64,000 nucleotides of DNA from JAZQQB01 sp045628865 (GCA_045628865.1 JAZQQB010000041.1:1-64000), one strand, 5' to 3'; shown: positions 17,670-26,476, counted from the first letter of the stretch. Numbers and translations are program-made. Notes: generated from the sequence alone by a model not told the origin.

Positions 17670-18611
17670 CTATTTTGAAGCTTTTTCAAAGACTCTAAGC
17701 TTGGCACTTTTTGATCTGGAATTTACTTCCAATTCTTCCTCTGATGGAAGGATTGGCTTTCTGGAAATCACTGTTCCCTTGGAAACCTGTCCACATACAC
17801 AAACTGGAAAGCTAGATGGACATGTACAAGGATTCTCTGCCTTTTTAAATGCCGACTTTACTATTCGATCCTCCAGCGAATGGAAGGTAATGATACATAA
17901 TCTTCCACCTGGATTCAACAGATCGATCAGCATTTCAAGGGAATCTCTTAATACTTCTAACTCTCTATTGCACTCAATTCGGATCGCCTGGTAGGTTCTC
18001 TTACTTGGATGACCACCAGTTGCTCGCATTTTTGCAGGGATTGCAGCCTTGATAATTTCGTTTAGCTGTCCTGTTGTTTCAATCGGTGCATTTTGTCTCT
18101 CTATCACAATGTGCTTTGCGATGTTCTTCGCAAATTTATCTTCTCCATAATCTCTGATGATACGAAACAGATCCATTTCAGAATAATCGTTTACAATATC
18201 TCTTGCTGTAAGACTCTGTCTGCGGTCCATTCTCATATCAAGCGGTGTATCAAATCGATAGGAAAAACCTCTTTCTTCTGTATCTAACTGATAAGAAGAA
18301 ACACCAAGATCTAATACGATTCCATCTACACCAGTCACACCCTCATTTTGAAGTACTTCCTTCATATTGCAGTAGTTACTTCTGATCAATGTGATCTTAT
18401 CTTTAAATTCCTCTAATCTTTTTCCTGCAGCCGAAATTGCTGCTTCATCCTGATCTATTCCATAGAAGTGTCCATTCTCACCAAGCTGCTTTACAACCTC
18501 ATAAGCATGTCCACCACCGCCAAGAGTACCATCCACATAGATGCCATCTGGCTTTACATTTACATTTTCAACTGTTTCCTCTAACAAAACGGATATGTGT
18601 TTAAATGACAT
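17670..18611 (-). CDS. rsmH: 16S rRNA (cytosine1402-N4)-methyltransferase RsmH
   Basis: SAM-dependent methylation of C1402 in the ribosomal P site. The 313 residues carry HISVLLEETVENV, SAM-binding YVDGTLGGGGHA, GVSSYQLD, RGFSYRFDTPLDMRMD, TYQAIRIECNREL and ITFHSLEDRIVK, all standard. The ATG follows GGGAGAGGATAAAG. It is second in the mraZ-led division cluster, 98 bases after mraZ. Confidence 0.97.
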   Translation of the reverse strand: MSFKHISVLLEETVENVNVKPDGIYVDGTLGGGGHAYEVVKQLGENGHFYGIDQDEAAISAAGKRLEEFKDKITLIRSNYCNMKEVLQNEGVTGVDGIVLDLGVSSYQLDTEERGFSYRFDTPLDMRMDRRQSLTARDIVNDYSEMDLFRIIRDYGEDKFAKNIAKHIVIERQNAPIETTGQLNEIIKAAIPAKMRATGGHPSKRTYQAIRIECNRELEVLRDSLEMLIDLLNPGGRLCIITFHSLEDRIVKSAFKKAENPCTCPSSFPVCVCGQVSKGTVISRKPILPSEEELEVNSRSKSAKLRVFEKASK

Positions 18612-18709
18612 CTCTTTATCCTCTCCCTGGGTTCTGCATTTCTAATTCTAGGCATTGGTTTCTTTGCGTTGATTCCTTGGTTTTTAAAAATTCATCTTTG
18701 GTATCTTTT

Positions 18710-19144
18710 TTAAATCAGAAGTCCCATGCTTGCCATCTGTGCTTCGATTGCATCCATGTCATCTTCCTTAGCTTCCACTTCTTCCCACTTCTCTTTGCTC
18801 CAGATTTCAATGTGTGTTCCCACACCGACTAAAAGTACATCCTTCTCAATCTTAGCAAATTCTCGTAGCATAGCTGGAAGCAGGATTCTTCCCTGTTTAT
18901 CAACTTCAACGTCTGTAGCGCCAGCCATAAAATAACGTACAAACTGTCTGGCATTTTTATCTAATAAAGGTAATTCTTTCAGCTTTGTTTCAAACGCATT
19001 CCACTCAGTGTAATCATAGACAAATAGACAGCCATCCAATCCCTTCGTTACCACAAATGTTTCTCCTAACATCTCTCGGTATTTAGAAGGGATAATCAGT
19101 CTGCCTTTTGGGTCGATCGTATGTGCATACGTGCCCTTGAACAT
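18710..19144 (-). CDS. mraZ: Transcriptional regulator MraZ
   Basis: AbrB-fold DNA-binding protein that represses its own division-cell-wall operon. The 144 residues have two SpoVT-AbrB-type halves, each with the DxKGR-like signature (DPKGRLIIPSKYRE near the start and DKQGRILLPAMLRE after residue 80). The ATG at 19142-19144 has GAGGTG 6 bases upstream; GTG or ATG codons just before lie inside that ribosome site. Its predicted operator array is at 19370-19428, ~225 bases upstream. Confidence 0.95.
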   Translation of the reverse strand: MFKGTYAHTIDPKGRLIIPSKYREMLGETFVVTKGLDGCLFVYDYTEWNAFETKLKELPLLDKNARQFVRYFMAGATDVEVDKQGRILLPAMLREFAKIEKDVLLVGVGTHIEIWSKEKWEEVEAKEDDMDAIEAQMASMGLLI

Positions 19145-19369
19145 GATCATCACCTCGCTTACTTTGTTACGATTCCATTTGTGAATATGGTTTCTTCACA
19201 TCTGTGAATTGTAATCTTCCATTTCCTTTGAAAAAGGTTAGCGTAATGCGTTTTTAGATTCAGTGGTGTCTGCCACGAAAGGTTGAAATAGATCCAAAGC
19301 AAATCATTCATGAGTAGCTAATTCATAAATTGATGCATTTTAGTAGTTTGATCAGAACCACAAATCCAT

Positions 19370-19442
19370 CCACTTTGTACCACTTTCATCCACTTTTCAC
19401 CACTTCTATGTATATTTTAACCCACTTTTATATGTTTGACAA
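19370..19442 (-). promoter_or_regulatory. mraZ promoter with MraZ-box array
   Basis: On the minus strand TTGTCA (19437-19442) and TAAAAT (19414-19419) are 17 bases apart. Four AAGTGG boxes at exact 10-base steps (plus-strand CCACTT at 19370, 19380, 19390, 19400) cover the predicted start site and first ~35 transcribed bases; a fifth (19422) sits in the promoter spacer. Tandem (A)AAGTGG or TGGG-type boxes at ~10-bp period are the known MraZ operator form. The leader to mraZ is unusually long (~260 bases). Confidence 0.85.
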
Positions 19443-19480
19443 GACAAAAAACGTTCTTCTGCTTCATCCTGTTCAACGAA

Positions 19481-19525
19481 AAAAACCGTACAATCCCTTA
19501 TATTTCAAGGGTTTGCACGGTTTTT
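19481..19525. terminator. Bidirectional hairpin upstream of the mraZ promoter
   Basis: AAAAACCGTACAATCCCTT pairs, with single mismatches, to AAGGGTTTGCACGGTTTTT across a 7-base loop. It has A-run and T-run flanks on both strands, so it can terminate either way. On the minus strand it insulates the mraZ promoter from ychF read-through. Confidence 0.75.
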
Positions 19526-19714
19526 CATATTTTCAAAAAATTTTTTTATAAAAAGTGGGGGCATAGTGGAGGCAAATCCCATTTTTTTCATGAAAGTGGT
19601 GGGGGATGGTGGAAATTCTTATCCCTCCACTTTCGCATAAGCTCTGGATTGCTTCGCAATCCACCAAGGACATTCGGAATCCGGCCTTTGGCCTTCTTCC
19701 TCATGTTCTTGGTC

Positions 19715-19779
19715 GTCAAATAGAAAAAGACACAGAGGAAAAGCCTAAAGGCCTTTCCCTGTGTCTTTTTCTATTTGAC
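19715..19779 (-). terminator. Long hairpin terminator after ychF
   Basis: A 65-base near-perfect inverted repeat starts 9 bases after the ychF stop: ~29 pairs with two mismatches around a TAAA loop, including GTCAAATAG and AAAAAGACACAG arms. A second short perfect hairpin TGGATTGC/GCAATCCA lies further on at 19645-19663. No gene is seen in 19530-19714. Confidence 0.75.
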
Positions 19780-19788
19780 TCGCTTATG

Positions 19789-20889
19789 CTACACGTTGAA
19801 CCTGAATAAGATAACATCGCCATCTTTGACAACGTAATCTTTTCCTTCCATTCCAACGATACCTTTTTCTTTTGCTGCTGCTAAAGAACCATTATCTAAA
19901 AGATCCTGGTAGTTAACAACTTCAGCTTTGATAAATCCTCGTTCAAAGTCTGTATGTATCTTTCCAGCTGCCTGTGGAGCTTTGGTACCCTTCTTGATAG
20001 TCCAGGCACGACACTCATCTTCACCTGCAGTTAAGAATGAGATCAAGCCAAGTAAGTCATAGCTTGCTGCAACTAATTTATCAAGACCTGAAGATTCAAC
20101 ACCTAGGTCTGCTAAGAACATTGCCTTGTCTTCATCATCCATTTCAGATAATTCCTCTTCCAAACGAGCAGAAACAACAAAACACTGTGATCCTTCACCG
20201 GCAGCTAACTCTCTAACCTGACCTACATACTGGTTAGAAGCGCCATCATCTGCAAGATCATCCTCTGCAACGTTTGCTGCATAGATTGTCTGCTTTGCTG
20301 TTAATAAATTGTATTCATTAAATGCTTTGATCAGCTCTTCATCTTCTGGAACTTCAAATGTACGAGCCATCTTTCCAGCTTCTAAATGAGCCTTTAAGGC
20401 TTCTAATAATGTCTGTTCCTTTGCCAAAGCCTTATCCATTCTTGCACCCTTGATAACTTTAGCAAGTCTTCTCTCTAAGATTTCAATATCAGAAAAGATC
20501 AACTCAAAATTGATTGTTTCAATATCTCTTGTCGGGTTGATGTTTCCATCTACATGAATAACATTGGTATCTTCAAAGCAACGAACTACATGAACGATTG
20601 CATCTACCTCACGAATATTAGCCAAAAACTGATTTCCAAGACCTTCACCCTTAGAAGCTCCCTTTACAAGACCTGCAATATCTACGAATTCGATCACTGC
20701 TGGAGTAACCTTTTTTGTATTGTACATCTGTCCTAAAAGTTCAATACGCTTATCTGGAACTGTTACAACACCAACGTTAGGATCGATTGTAGCAAAAGGA
20801 TAGTTTGCAGCAAGTGCACCAGCCTTTGTAAGTGAGTTAAATAATGTAGATTTTCCTACGTTAGGAAGTCCAACGATACCAAGTTTCAT
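19789..20889 (-). CDS. ychF: Redox-regulated/Obg-like ATPase YchF
   Basis: P-loop NTPase of the Obg group that hydrolyses ATP in preference to GTP and associates with ribosomes. The 366-residue length is standard. Motifs: G1 GLPNVGKST (residues 7-15), ANYPFATIDPNVG, G3 DIAGLVKGAS, a central helical hairpin, and a C-terminal TGS domain (from LISFLTAGEDECRAWTIKKG to the FRFNV end). GGAGG precedes the ATG. It appears monocistronic. Confidence 0.97.
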   Translation of the reverse strand: MKLGIVGLPNVGKSTLFNSLTKAGALAANYPFATIDPNVGVVTVPDKRIELLGQMYNTKKVTPAVIEFVDIAGLVKGASKGEGLGNQFLANIREVDAIVHVVRCFEDTNVIHVDGNINPTRDIETINFELIFSDIEILERRLAKVIKGARMDKALAKEQTLLEALKAHLEAGKMARTFEVPEDEELIKAFNEYNLLTAKQTIYAANVAEDDLADDGASNQYVGQVRELAAGEGSQCFVVSARLEEELSEMDDEDKAMFLADLGVESSGLDKLVAASYDLLGLISFLTAGEDECRAWTIKKGTKAPQAAGKIHTDFERGFIKAEVVNYQDLLDNGSLAAAKEKGIVGMEGKDYVVKDGDVILFRFNV

Positions 20890-20951
20890 AATATATATAC
20901 CTCCGAATTATATTTAAGAATAAATAAGAAATTCGAAGAATTTCCTATTTT

Positions 20952-20998
20952 AAAAAAATGCCCTAATACAGCAATCTATAGATTACCATATTAGGGCA
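20952..20998 (-). terminator. Intrinsic terminator downstream of the flavodoxin gene
   Basis: TGCCCTAATA (20959-20968) pairs with TATTAGGGCA (20989-20998), with an AATCTATAGATT palindrome extending the hairpin inside. On the minus strand the stem is followed directly by seven T (20952-20958). Confidence 0.85.
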
Positions 20999-21107
20999 GA
21001 TTTGTACAGTATTAACTGGATGCTTTTGCCTTCCCTTACTATGTTAAGTCATTACAAAAACACCACCACCCGCTTAATCATATTTATTACCTAAAACGAT
21101 TAGGGTG

Positions 21108-21590
21108 TCAAAGTATGTGCCGCATTTCCTTTAAAAACGCATGAAGCTTTCTCTCATTATCAACTGCCTTCTTCCCGCGTTCATCACAAAGTGCTACTTC
21201 ATGCTTCATATTTGGGAGACTCTTTTTCAAAAGCTTGATACATTTACCATTGTCTCCGCCTCCGCTAAAGGTAAAAACTGCAGAAACTTTATCAGCCACT
21301 TCTTTAACTGCAAGCACTGTATTGATTGGAGATGCACATTTAGATGCCCAAATTGGTGTTCCAATGATAATCTCATCATACATACTTACATCTGATGGCA
21401 TTCCATTGATCTTTGGGCAAATCCCAAAAGTTGCCTGCCTTCCACCCTCCATCATCTGCTTGAATTTTGTAGTCGGTAATGGTTCCACAAAGGAAACCTC
21501 ATGTAGATCTGCCTGCAATTTATCTGCAATCACCTTCGCTGCCTTCTTGGTATTTCCTGATAAAGAATAAAAAATCACCGCTCGTTTCAT
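21108..21590 (-). CDS. Flavodoxin family protein
   Basis: A 160-residue FMN-binding flavodoxin-like protein. The phosphate-binding loop is YSLSGNTKKAA, IIIGTPIWASKCASPINT matches the FMN-stacking region, and TFSGGGDNGKC the third loop. It is probably a small electron carrier or NAD(P)H-dependent reductase; partner unknown. The start at 21590 has AGGAGG six bases upstream; seven earlier codons are spurious. Its upstream region (21591-21945) holds no gene but a cluster of GTCGGAA motifs. Confidence 0.88.
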   Translation of the reverse strand: MKRAVIFYSLSGNTKKAAKVIADKLQADLHEVSFVEPLPTTKFKQMMEGGRQATFGICPKINGMPSDVSMYDEIIIGTPIWASKCASPINTVLAVKEVADKVSAVFTFSGGGDNGKCIKLLKKSLPNMKHEVALCDERGKKAVDNERKLHAFLKEMRHIL

Positions 21591-21694
21591 ACAAGTCCTC
21601 CTCATTCTCACAATATGTTTATCTCAATTCAAATGTCGGGCTTATTTTAGTCTCTCGCCTACTTTTCCAACCATATATTCAAAAAGCCTTGTAT

Positions 21695-21850
21695 GGTCGG
21701 AATAAATCCGGTAAAATCAATCATTTATCTTTCTTTTTTCCGACCAATTCTAAATAATGTTGTTCGTTGGTCGGAATTCTTCGTTAAAATCATTAAAAGA
21801 AGCTCTTTTTCTTCCGACCAATACTACTTTTATTTGGAATTAGTCGGAAA
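21695..21850. repeat. Cluster of alternating GTCGGAA / TTCCGAC motifs
   Basis: Five copies of a GGTCGGAAT-like motif lie in alternating orientation in the gene-free region upstream of the flavodoxin gene: 21695-21703 (+), 21738-21750 (-), 21767-21779 (+), 21812-21823 (-) and 21840-21850 (+, GTCGGAA only). Neighbouring copies can pair into hairpins. A partial CCGACC is at 21903. Confidence 0.7.
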
Positions 21851-21932
21851 CAAGAATTCCTAAGGTCTTAAAATACCTTTTTCACCACGAAATCTGCCAA
21901 AACCGACCGCGAATTGTAGGCGTGGCAAGTGG

Positions 21933-21956
21933 AAGAAGGCTATTTCTAGCCTTCTT
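21933..21956 (-). terminator. Hairpin overlapping the rpe stop codon
   Basis: AAGAAGGCTA (21933-21942) and TAGCCTTCTT (21947-21956) form a 10-bp stem with a TTTC loop; the rpe stop lies in the stem. There is no T-run after it on the minus strand, so termination would be weak. Confidence 0.5.
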
Positions 21957-22617
21957 TCTTTTGAAACTCGTTACAATATGCCTTCATTTCCTGAACAGCC
22001 TTTGTAATATCATTTTTAAATATAGCAGAACCAGCAACAATTACATTAGCTCCTGCCTCTAAAACATTATCAATAGTCTCCATTGTGATACCGCCATCTA
22101 CTTCGATATCCAATTCAAGTCCCATATTGTCAGCGATCTTACGAATCATACGAACCTTGTCCGTACATTTCTCCAAATATTTCTGACCACCAAAACCCGG
22201 CTGAACTGTCATGATCAACACCATATCCAACTGATCCAAGTAAGGAACGAGCTTGTCAATACTTGTACCAGGATTGATAGCCATACCAGCCTTCATGCCA
22301 TGTGCACGAATCATCTGGATCGCATTTCCAGGATTGGCTAGAGTTTCATAATGAACAGTAAGCATATCTGCACCAAATCTTGCAAAATCAGGAATATAAC
22401 GTTCCGGGTTTTCAATCATCAGATGCACATCCAGAGTTTTATCTGTAACCGAACGAACTGCTTGTAACACTGGCATACCAAAAGAGATCGACGGAACAAA
22501 CATACCATCCATTACATCAAAATGAATGTAATCCGCCCCAGCTAGATCCGCTTCACGAATCTGCTCTCCCAACTTTGTAAAATCTGCCGCTAAAATAGAT
22601 GGAGACAATAGATACAT
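21946..22617 (-). CDS. rpe: Ribulose-phosphate 3-epimerase
   Basis: Interconverts ribulose 5-phosphate and xylulose 5-phosphate in the pentose phosphate pathway. The 223-residue TIM barrel starts MYLLSPSILAADF and shows IHFDVMDGMFVPS with metal ligands, LDVHLMIENPE, MAINPGTS, VQPGFGGQKY and the phosphate-binding VDGGI and VAGSAIF. The start lies 2 bases after the rsgA stop, with GAGGAAG inside the rsgA end, so the two are coupled. It is the last gene of the priA-to-rpe run. Confidence 0.97.
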   Translation of the reverse strand: MYLLSPSILAADFTKLGEQIREADLAGADYIHFDVMDGMFVPSISFGMPVLQAVRSVTDKTLDVHLMIENPERYIPDFARFGADMLTVHYETLANPGNAIQMIRAHGMKAGMAINPGTSIDKLVPYLDQLDMVLIMTVQPGFGGQKYLEKCTDKVRMIRKIADNMGLELDIEVDGGITMETIDNVLEAGANVIVAGSAIFKNDITKAVQEMKAYCNEFQKKEG

Positions 22618-22619
22618 GA

Positions 22620-23504
22620 CTAATACTTCCTCTTTTCTTTTTCTTTTAATTCCTGATAAAACAGGCAATAGTTTTCATATCTGATGCGATTGATCAGCCC
22701 GTCTGAAACCGCATCCTTCACGCTGCAGTCAGGCTCGTGAATATGTGCACAGCCCTGAAATCTGCAGGTATCAAGATATTCCTCAAATTCAGGATAATAA
22801 AGCTGAAGATCCTTCGCTTCTATATCCTCAATCAAAAGTGAGCTAAACCCCGGCGTATCCATAATATACGCACCATGATCTAAAGTTAAAATTTCTGAAT
22901 GTCTAGTGGTATGTTTTCCTCTTTCAATCTTTTCACTGATGCTGCCAGTCTCCATAAATGCATCTGGAACCAGGATATTCACCAATGAAGATTTCCCTAC
23001 CCCACTTGGTCCTGCAACGGTTGTTGTCTTCCCTGAAAGCATCTGCTTTAGTTCTTCAACACCCACCCCTTCCTTTGCAGAAGTAAAGTGAACGGTATTT
23101 CCACTATTTTGATAGATTTCCAAAAGCTTATTAACAGCCTCATCATCCCCTTCATCCTGCTTATTAAAACAAATGATGCAAGGGATTGACTGTTTTTCCA
23201 TGGAAATCAGAAAACGATCCAACAAATTGTAATTCGGCTCCGGCTTCGCCACTGCAAAAATAACGAGCGCCTGATCGATATTCGCCACTGCCGGACGAAT
23301 CAACGCATTTTTTCTAGGTAATATCTCGTCAATATTGCCTAACTTTTCATCTTCACTCAAAATGCTGATGGTTACGTTATCACCAACCAAAGGTTTGATT
23401 CCGTCTTTACGAAAAATGCCTTTTGCCTTGCATTCATAGATTCCTTGATTGGCCACATGAACATAGTAAAAACCAGCAATTCCTTTAATGATCTTTCCCG
23501 TCAT
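22620..23504 (-). CDS. rsgA: Ribosome small subunit GTPase RsgA
   Basis: Circularly permuted GTPase that acts in late 30S maturation. About 294 residues: N-terminal OB-fold (GKIIKGIAGFYYV), G4 CFNKQDEGD, G1 GPSGVGKSSLVN, G3 DTPGFSS, and a zinc-binding C-terminal region CRFQGCAHIHEPDC. The ATG at 23502-23504 is used; a TTG two codons upstream is possible. It abuts the pknB stop, in the conserved prpC-pknB-rsgA-rpe order. Confidence 0.96.
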   Translation of the reverse strand: MTGKIIKGIAGFYYVHVANQGIYECKAKGIFRKDGIKPLVGDNVTISILSEDEKLGNIDEILPRKNALIRPAVANIDQALVIFAVAKPEPNYNLLDRFLISMEKQSIPCIICFNKQDEGDDEAVNKLLEIYQNSGNTVHFTSAKEGVGVEELKQMLSGKTTTVAGPSGVGKSSLVNILVPDAFMETGSISEKIERGKHTTRHSEILTLDHGAYIMDTPGFSSLLIEDIEAKDLQLYYPEFEEYLDTCRFQGCAHIHEPDCSVKDAVSDGLINRIRYENYCLFYQELKEKEKRKY

Positions 23505-23510
23505 AGACAA

Positions 23511-25709
23511 TTATTCCTCAGTAAAATAAACAGTTCTTTCTTCTGTTCGGGTTTCTGTTCCACCTGGTGTAGTCACCTGGGCCCCCGTTTCTGGATCTGT
23601 TGTAGTCACGCTGGCAGCTGAAACTGTATACTGTAAATAAACAGTACCATATGCAGAAGAAATGCCTCTGATATTAACAGCAAGTGGGAAAGTCATACTG
23701 GATGTTTTCCATAACTGAACACCATCTGCAGTTACAACCGATACCACAACTTCTGAACCATATACATAATCTGCAGAAGTAGGAGCCTTAATCTCACCAA
23801 CATACTGGTAAGAGCCACCTCCAGCATTTACTGCGCCAATGGTTGGATCCGGGCCAATACTCTGCTGTAAGTCTACACCAGTTCCCTTTTTCACATCAGT
23901 ATCTGGAAGATAACTCTGATGACAGATCACCCCATCCGGATACTCGTTTGAATAAGTAGATACTACACTGTTAACACTATAACCATGCTCTACCAAAGTG
24001 CTTCTAGCCTGATCAACTGTCATACCTACCACATTTGGCATCTTATCAAAAACTTCTTCTTCTCCAAGACTTACTGTCAATGTAATCTCGGTTCCTCTTG
24101 CAACCTTTGTATCTGCTTCTGGAGACTGAGAAATAATGTTATTTTTGGATACCTCTGTTGAATATGCTTCCACAGTTGTAACCTTAAATCCCTGTTTCTT
24201 TAAGGTTGAACTAGCCTCTGCCAAAGAAACACCAAGGACTGATGGGACCTTCACACCATCTACTCCTGCACTGATTTTTAAAGTAATAGTAGAATTCTTC
24301 TTTACAGATTCCCCTTCTTCTTTGTCTGCTGAAATAACAAGGTTTTCAGGTACAGTGGAAGAATCTTCAAAGGACTTATTCACCTTTAATCCTTGCGATG
24401 TCAGTTCTGTTTCTACCTCTTGATAATCTCTTCCAACCATCTTTGGAAGAGTTACTGTTTCTGTAGCATACTCCTCATTACCAGTGCCGCCAAAAATACC
24501 AATGGTTTTTCCAACTAAGATCAACACCACAATACCGATCACAACAGCAAGACCAATGGTGATTCCTGTCATAATCTTATCCGAACTGCTTGCGTTTGAT
24601 TTTTGGGAATTCTTATTGTTCTTATTTTTGCCCTCTAAAGTTTTTTCTGAAGCCGTTTTCTTTACTGGTCGTTCTGTTTCCTTTGGGATAACAGAAGTTT
24701 TAGTCTCTGTTCGTTTTGGTCTGGTCGGAACTGGACTTATTTCTTCCTCTTGATAGCTTTCCTGCCCATAGGCTGCCTCTTCTGCCATCATCTGTGTTCG
24801 TTTTTTTCTAATTGCTTCAAGATCCGGAGAATTGATAGCCTTGGTTTCCCCTGCACGGTCAAATTCATCCATCTTTACAAATGCCTCATCCGGATTACGC
24901 AATGAATGCTTTAGATCGTCTGTTAATTCTGTCATATTCTGATATCTTCGATCAGGGCTCTTCATGGTACATTTTAATACGATCTGTTCAATGCTTAATG
25001 GAATCTCCGGCACATATTCTCTTGGCGAAGGCATATCCTCCTGGATGTGCTTGATTGCAATCGCTACCGTCGTATCCCCGTTAAAAGGCACACGTCCTGT
25101 TAACATCTCAAATAATGTGATACCAAGTGAATAAACATCACTCTTTTCATCACTAAAACCGCCTCTTGCCTGCTCTGGAGAGGTATAATGAACAGATCCC
25201 ATCACATTGGAGGTAATGGTATTACTGGTTGCCGCCTTGGCAATACCAAAATCTGTGATTTTAACCTTTCCGTCTTTAGAAATAATAATATTCTGAGGCT
25301 TAATATCTCTATGAATAATATGATTGCTATGTGCGGACTCAATACCCATGGATATCTGAATCGCAATACTGGTTGCTTCTCTGACTGAAAGTCTAGCCTT
25401 CTTTTCAATGTATCTTTTTAAGGTGATACCCTCAACCAGTTCCATAACAATATAATAAATGCCATTTTCTTCCCCTACGTCATAGACATTTACGATATTT
25501 GGATGGCTTAAGCCACCTGCTGCCTGTGCTTCGATCCGAAACTTTCCAACAAAATTGGTATTCTCAGAAAATTCCTGTTTCAGCACCTTTACCGCAACAT
25601 ATCGGTTCAATTTATGATCCTTAGATTTATATACATCTGACATGCCACCGGTTCCGATCTTTTCCACGATCTCGTAACGGTCGTTAATCAGCATTCCAAT
25701 TTTTACCAT
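23511..25709 (-). CDS. pknB: Serine/threonine protein kinase with PASTA domains
   Basis: Membrane kinase of the PknB/PrkC/StkP family that senses muropeptides or lipid II and regulates growth, division and spore germination. Of 732 residues, the kinase domain spans ~10-270, with the ATP lysine in VAVK (Lys41), HRD at 133-135 and DFG at 153-155. A basic, low-complexity juxtamembrane region follows, then a membrane segment at ~381-402, three PASTA repeats (~418-630; first PKMVG, then PSVLG, then PNVVG) and a further ~95-residue extracellular beta-type domain. The ATG overlaps the end of prpC by 7 bases, giving tight coupling of kinase and phosphatase. Confidence 0.96.
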   Translation of the reverse strand: MVKIGMLINDRYEIVEKIGTGGMSDVYKSKDHKLNRYVAVKVLKQEFSENTNFVGKFRIEAQAAGGLSHPNIVNVYDVGEENGIYYIVMELVEGITLKRYIEKKARLSVREATSIAIQISMGIESAHSNHIIHRDIKPQNIIISKDGKVKITDFGIAKAATSNTITSNVMGSVHYTSPEQARGGFSDEKSDVYSLGITLFEMLTGRVPFNGDTTVAIAIKHIQEDMPSPREYVPEIPLSIEQIVLKCTMKSPDRRYQNMTELTDDLKHSLRNPDEAFVKMDEFDRAGETKAINSPDLEAIRKKRTQMMAEEAAYGQESYQEEEISPVPTRPKRTETKTSVIPKETERPVKKTASEKTLEGKNKNNKNSQKSNASSSDKIMTGITIGLAVVIGIVVLILVGKTIGIFGGTGNEEYATETVTLPKMVGRDYQEVETELTSQGLKVNKSFEDSSTVPENLVISADKEEGESVKKNSTITLKISAGVDGVKVPSVLGVSLAEASSTLKKQGFKVTTVEAYSTEVSKNNIISQSPEADTKVARGTEITLTVSLGEEEVFDKMPNVVGMTVDQARSTLVEHGYSVNSVVSTYSNEYPDGVICHQSYLPDTDVKKGTGVDLQQSIGPDPTIGAVNAGGGSYQYVGEIKAPTSADYVYGSEVVVSVVTADGVQLWKTSSMTFPLAVNIRGISSAYGTVYLQYTVSAASVTTTDPETGAQVTTPGGTETRTEERTVYFTEE

Positions 25710-26455
25710 GCTTCTTCATCCTCCATACAAGGTTTGATCAAAATGACAGCAATATTGTCTCTGCCGCCGTTCTCATTAGCAGCCTTCACCAACTCGCTGG
25801 CTTTTTCGATCAAGTCTCTCTGTCCTGCCAGAATCATGCGAATCTCTTCGTCTTCTAACATGTTAGTCAACCCATCTGTACACATCAATAAGGTATCTTC
25901 TTCCTTAAGTTCCACCTGGAAAAAATCTATCTCAACATCTTCCTGTACACCAACTGCTCTGGTAATGATATTCTTATCCGGATGCAGTCTGGCACTGGCT
26001 CTGTCAAGTCCTCCCATCATAACCATCTCTTCCACTAATGAATGGTCACGGGTAATCTGACGAATCCTGTCATTCATTACGTATAATCTGGAATCACCAA
26101 CATTAGCTACGTATAATAAATTGTGTGGCACATCAATGGTTGCTGCCACAATTGTAGTTCCCATCCCCTGATACTTTTCCTCAATGGATGCTTTGTGATA
26201 AACCCTTTCATTGGCTACACAAATCGCTTGCTTTAACAAAAGAACTGGCTCAGTTTCTGTTGAAGCAGCTATTTCATTCATGATTGTTTCTACAGCATAT
26301 TTGGAAGCAAAATCACCAGCCTTATGTCCTCCCATTCCATCTGCAACGATAAAAAGATTAGGCAGATTTCCAACAGGCATCTCTGATGTAAATACATAAT
26401 CCTGATTGATTTTTCTTGTTCTTCCGATATCTGTGACTGAAAATGTCTTAATCAC
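25703..26455 (-). CDS. prpC: PP2C-family Ser/Thr phosphatase PrpC/Stp
   Basis: Metal-dependent phosphatase that opposes the adjacent PASTA kinase. The 250-residue length is typical. Motifs: DIGRTRKINQD, VADGMGGHKAGDFAS, GMGTTIVA, VGDSRLY, ITRDHSLVEEM, LLMCTDGLTNML and GGRDNIAVILI, giving the full set of Asp metal ligands. It starts 21 bases after rlmN. Confidence 0.96.
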   Translation of the reverse strand: MIKTFSVTDIGRTRKINQDYVFTSEMPVGNLPNLFIVADGMGGHKAGDFASKYAVETIMNEIAASTETEPVLLLKQAICVANERVYHKASIEEKYQGMGTTIVAATIDVPHNLLYVANVGDSRLYVMNDRIRQITRDHSLVEEMVMMGGLDRASARLHPDKNIITRAVGVQEDVEIDFFQVELKEEDTLLMCTDGLTNMLEDEEIRMILAGQRDLIEKASELVKAANENGGRDNIAVILIKPCMEDEEAW

Positions 26456-26476
26456 TGTATTCCCCTATCCGAAGCA

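Noticed and set aside
19370..19406. Microsatellite or CRISPR-like tandem repeat
   Set aside because: The 10-bp period, position over the mraZ promoter and AAGTGG core fit a MraZ operator better.
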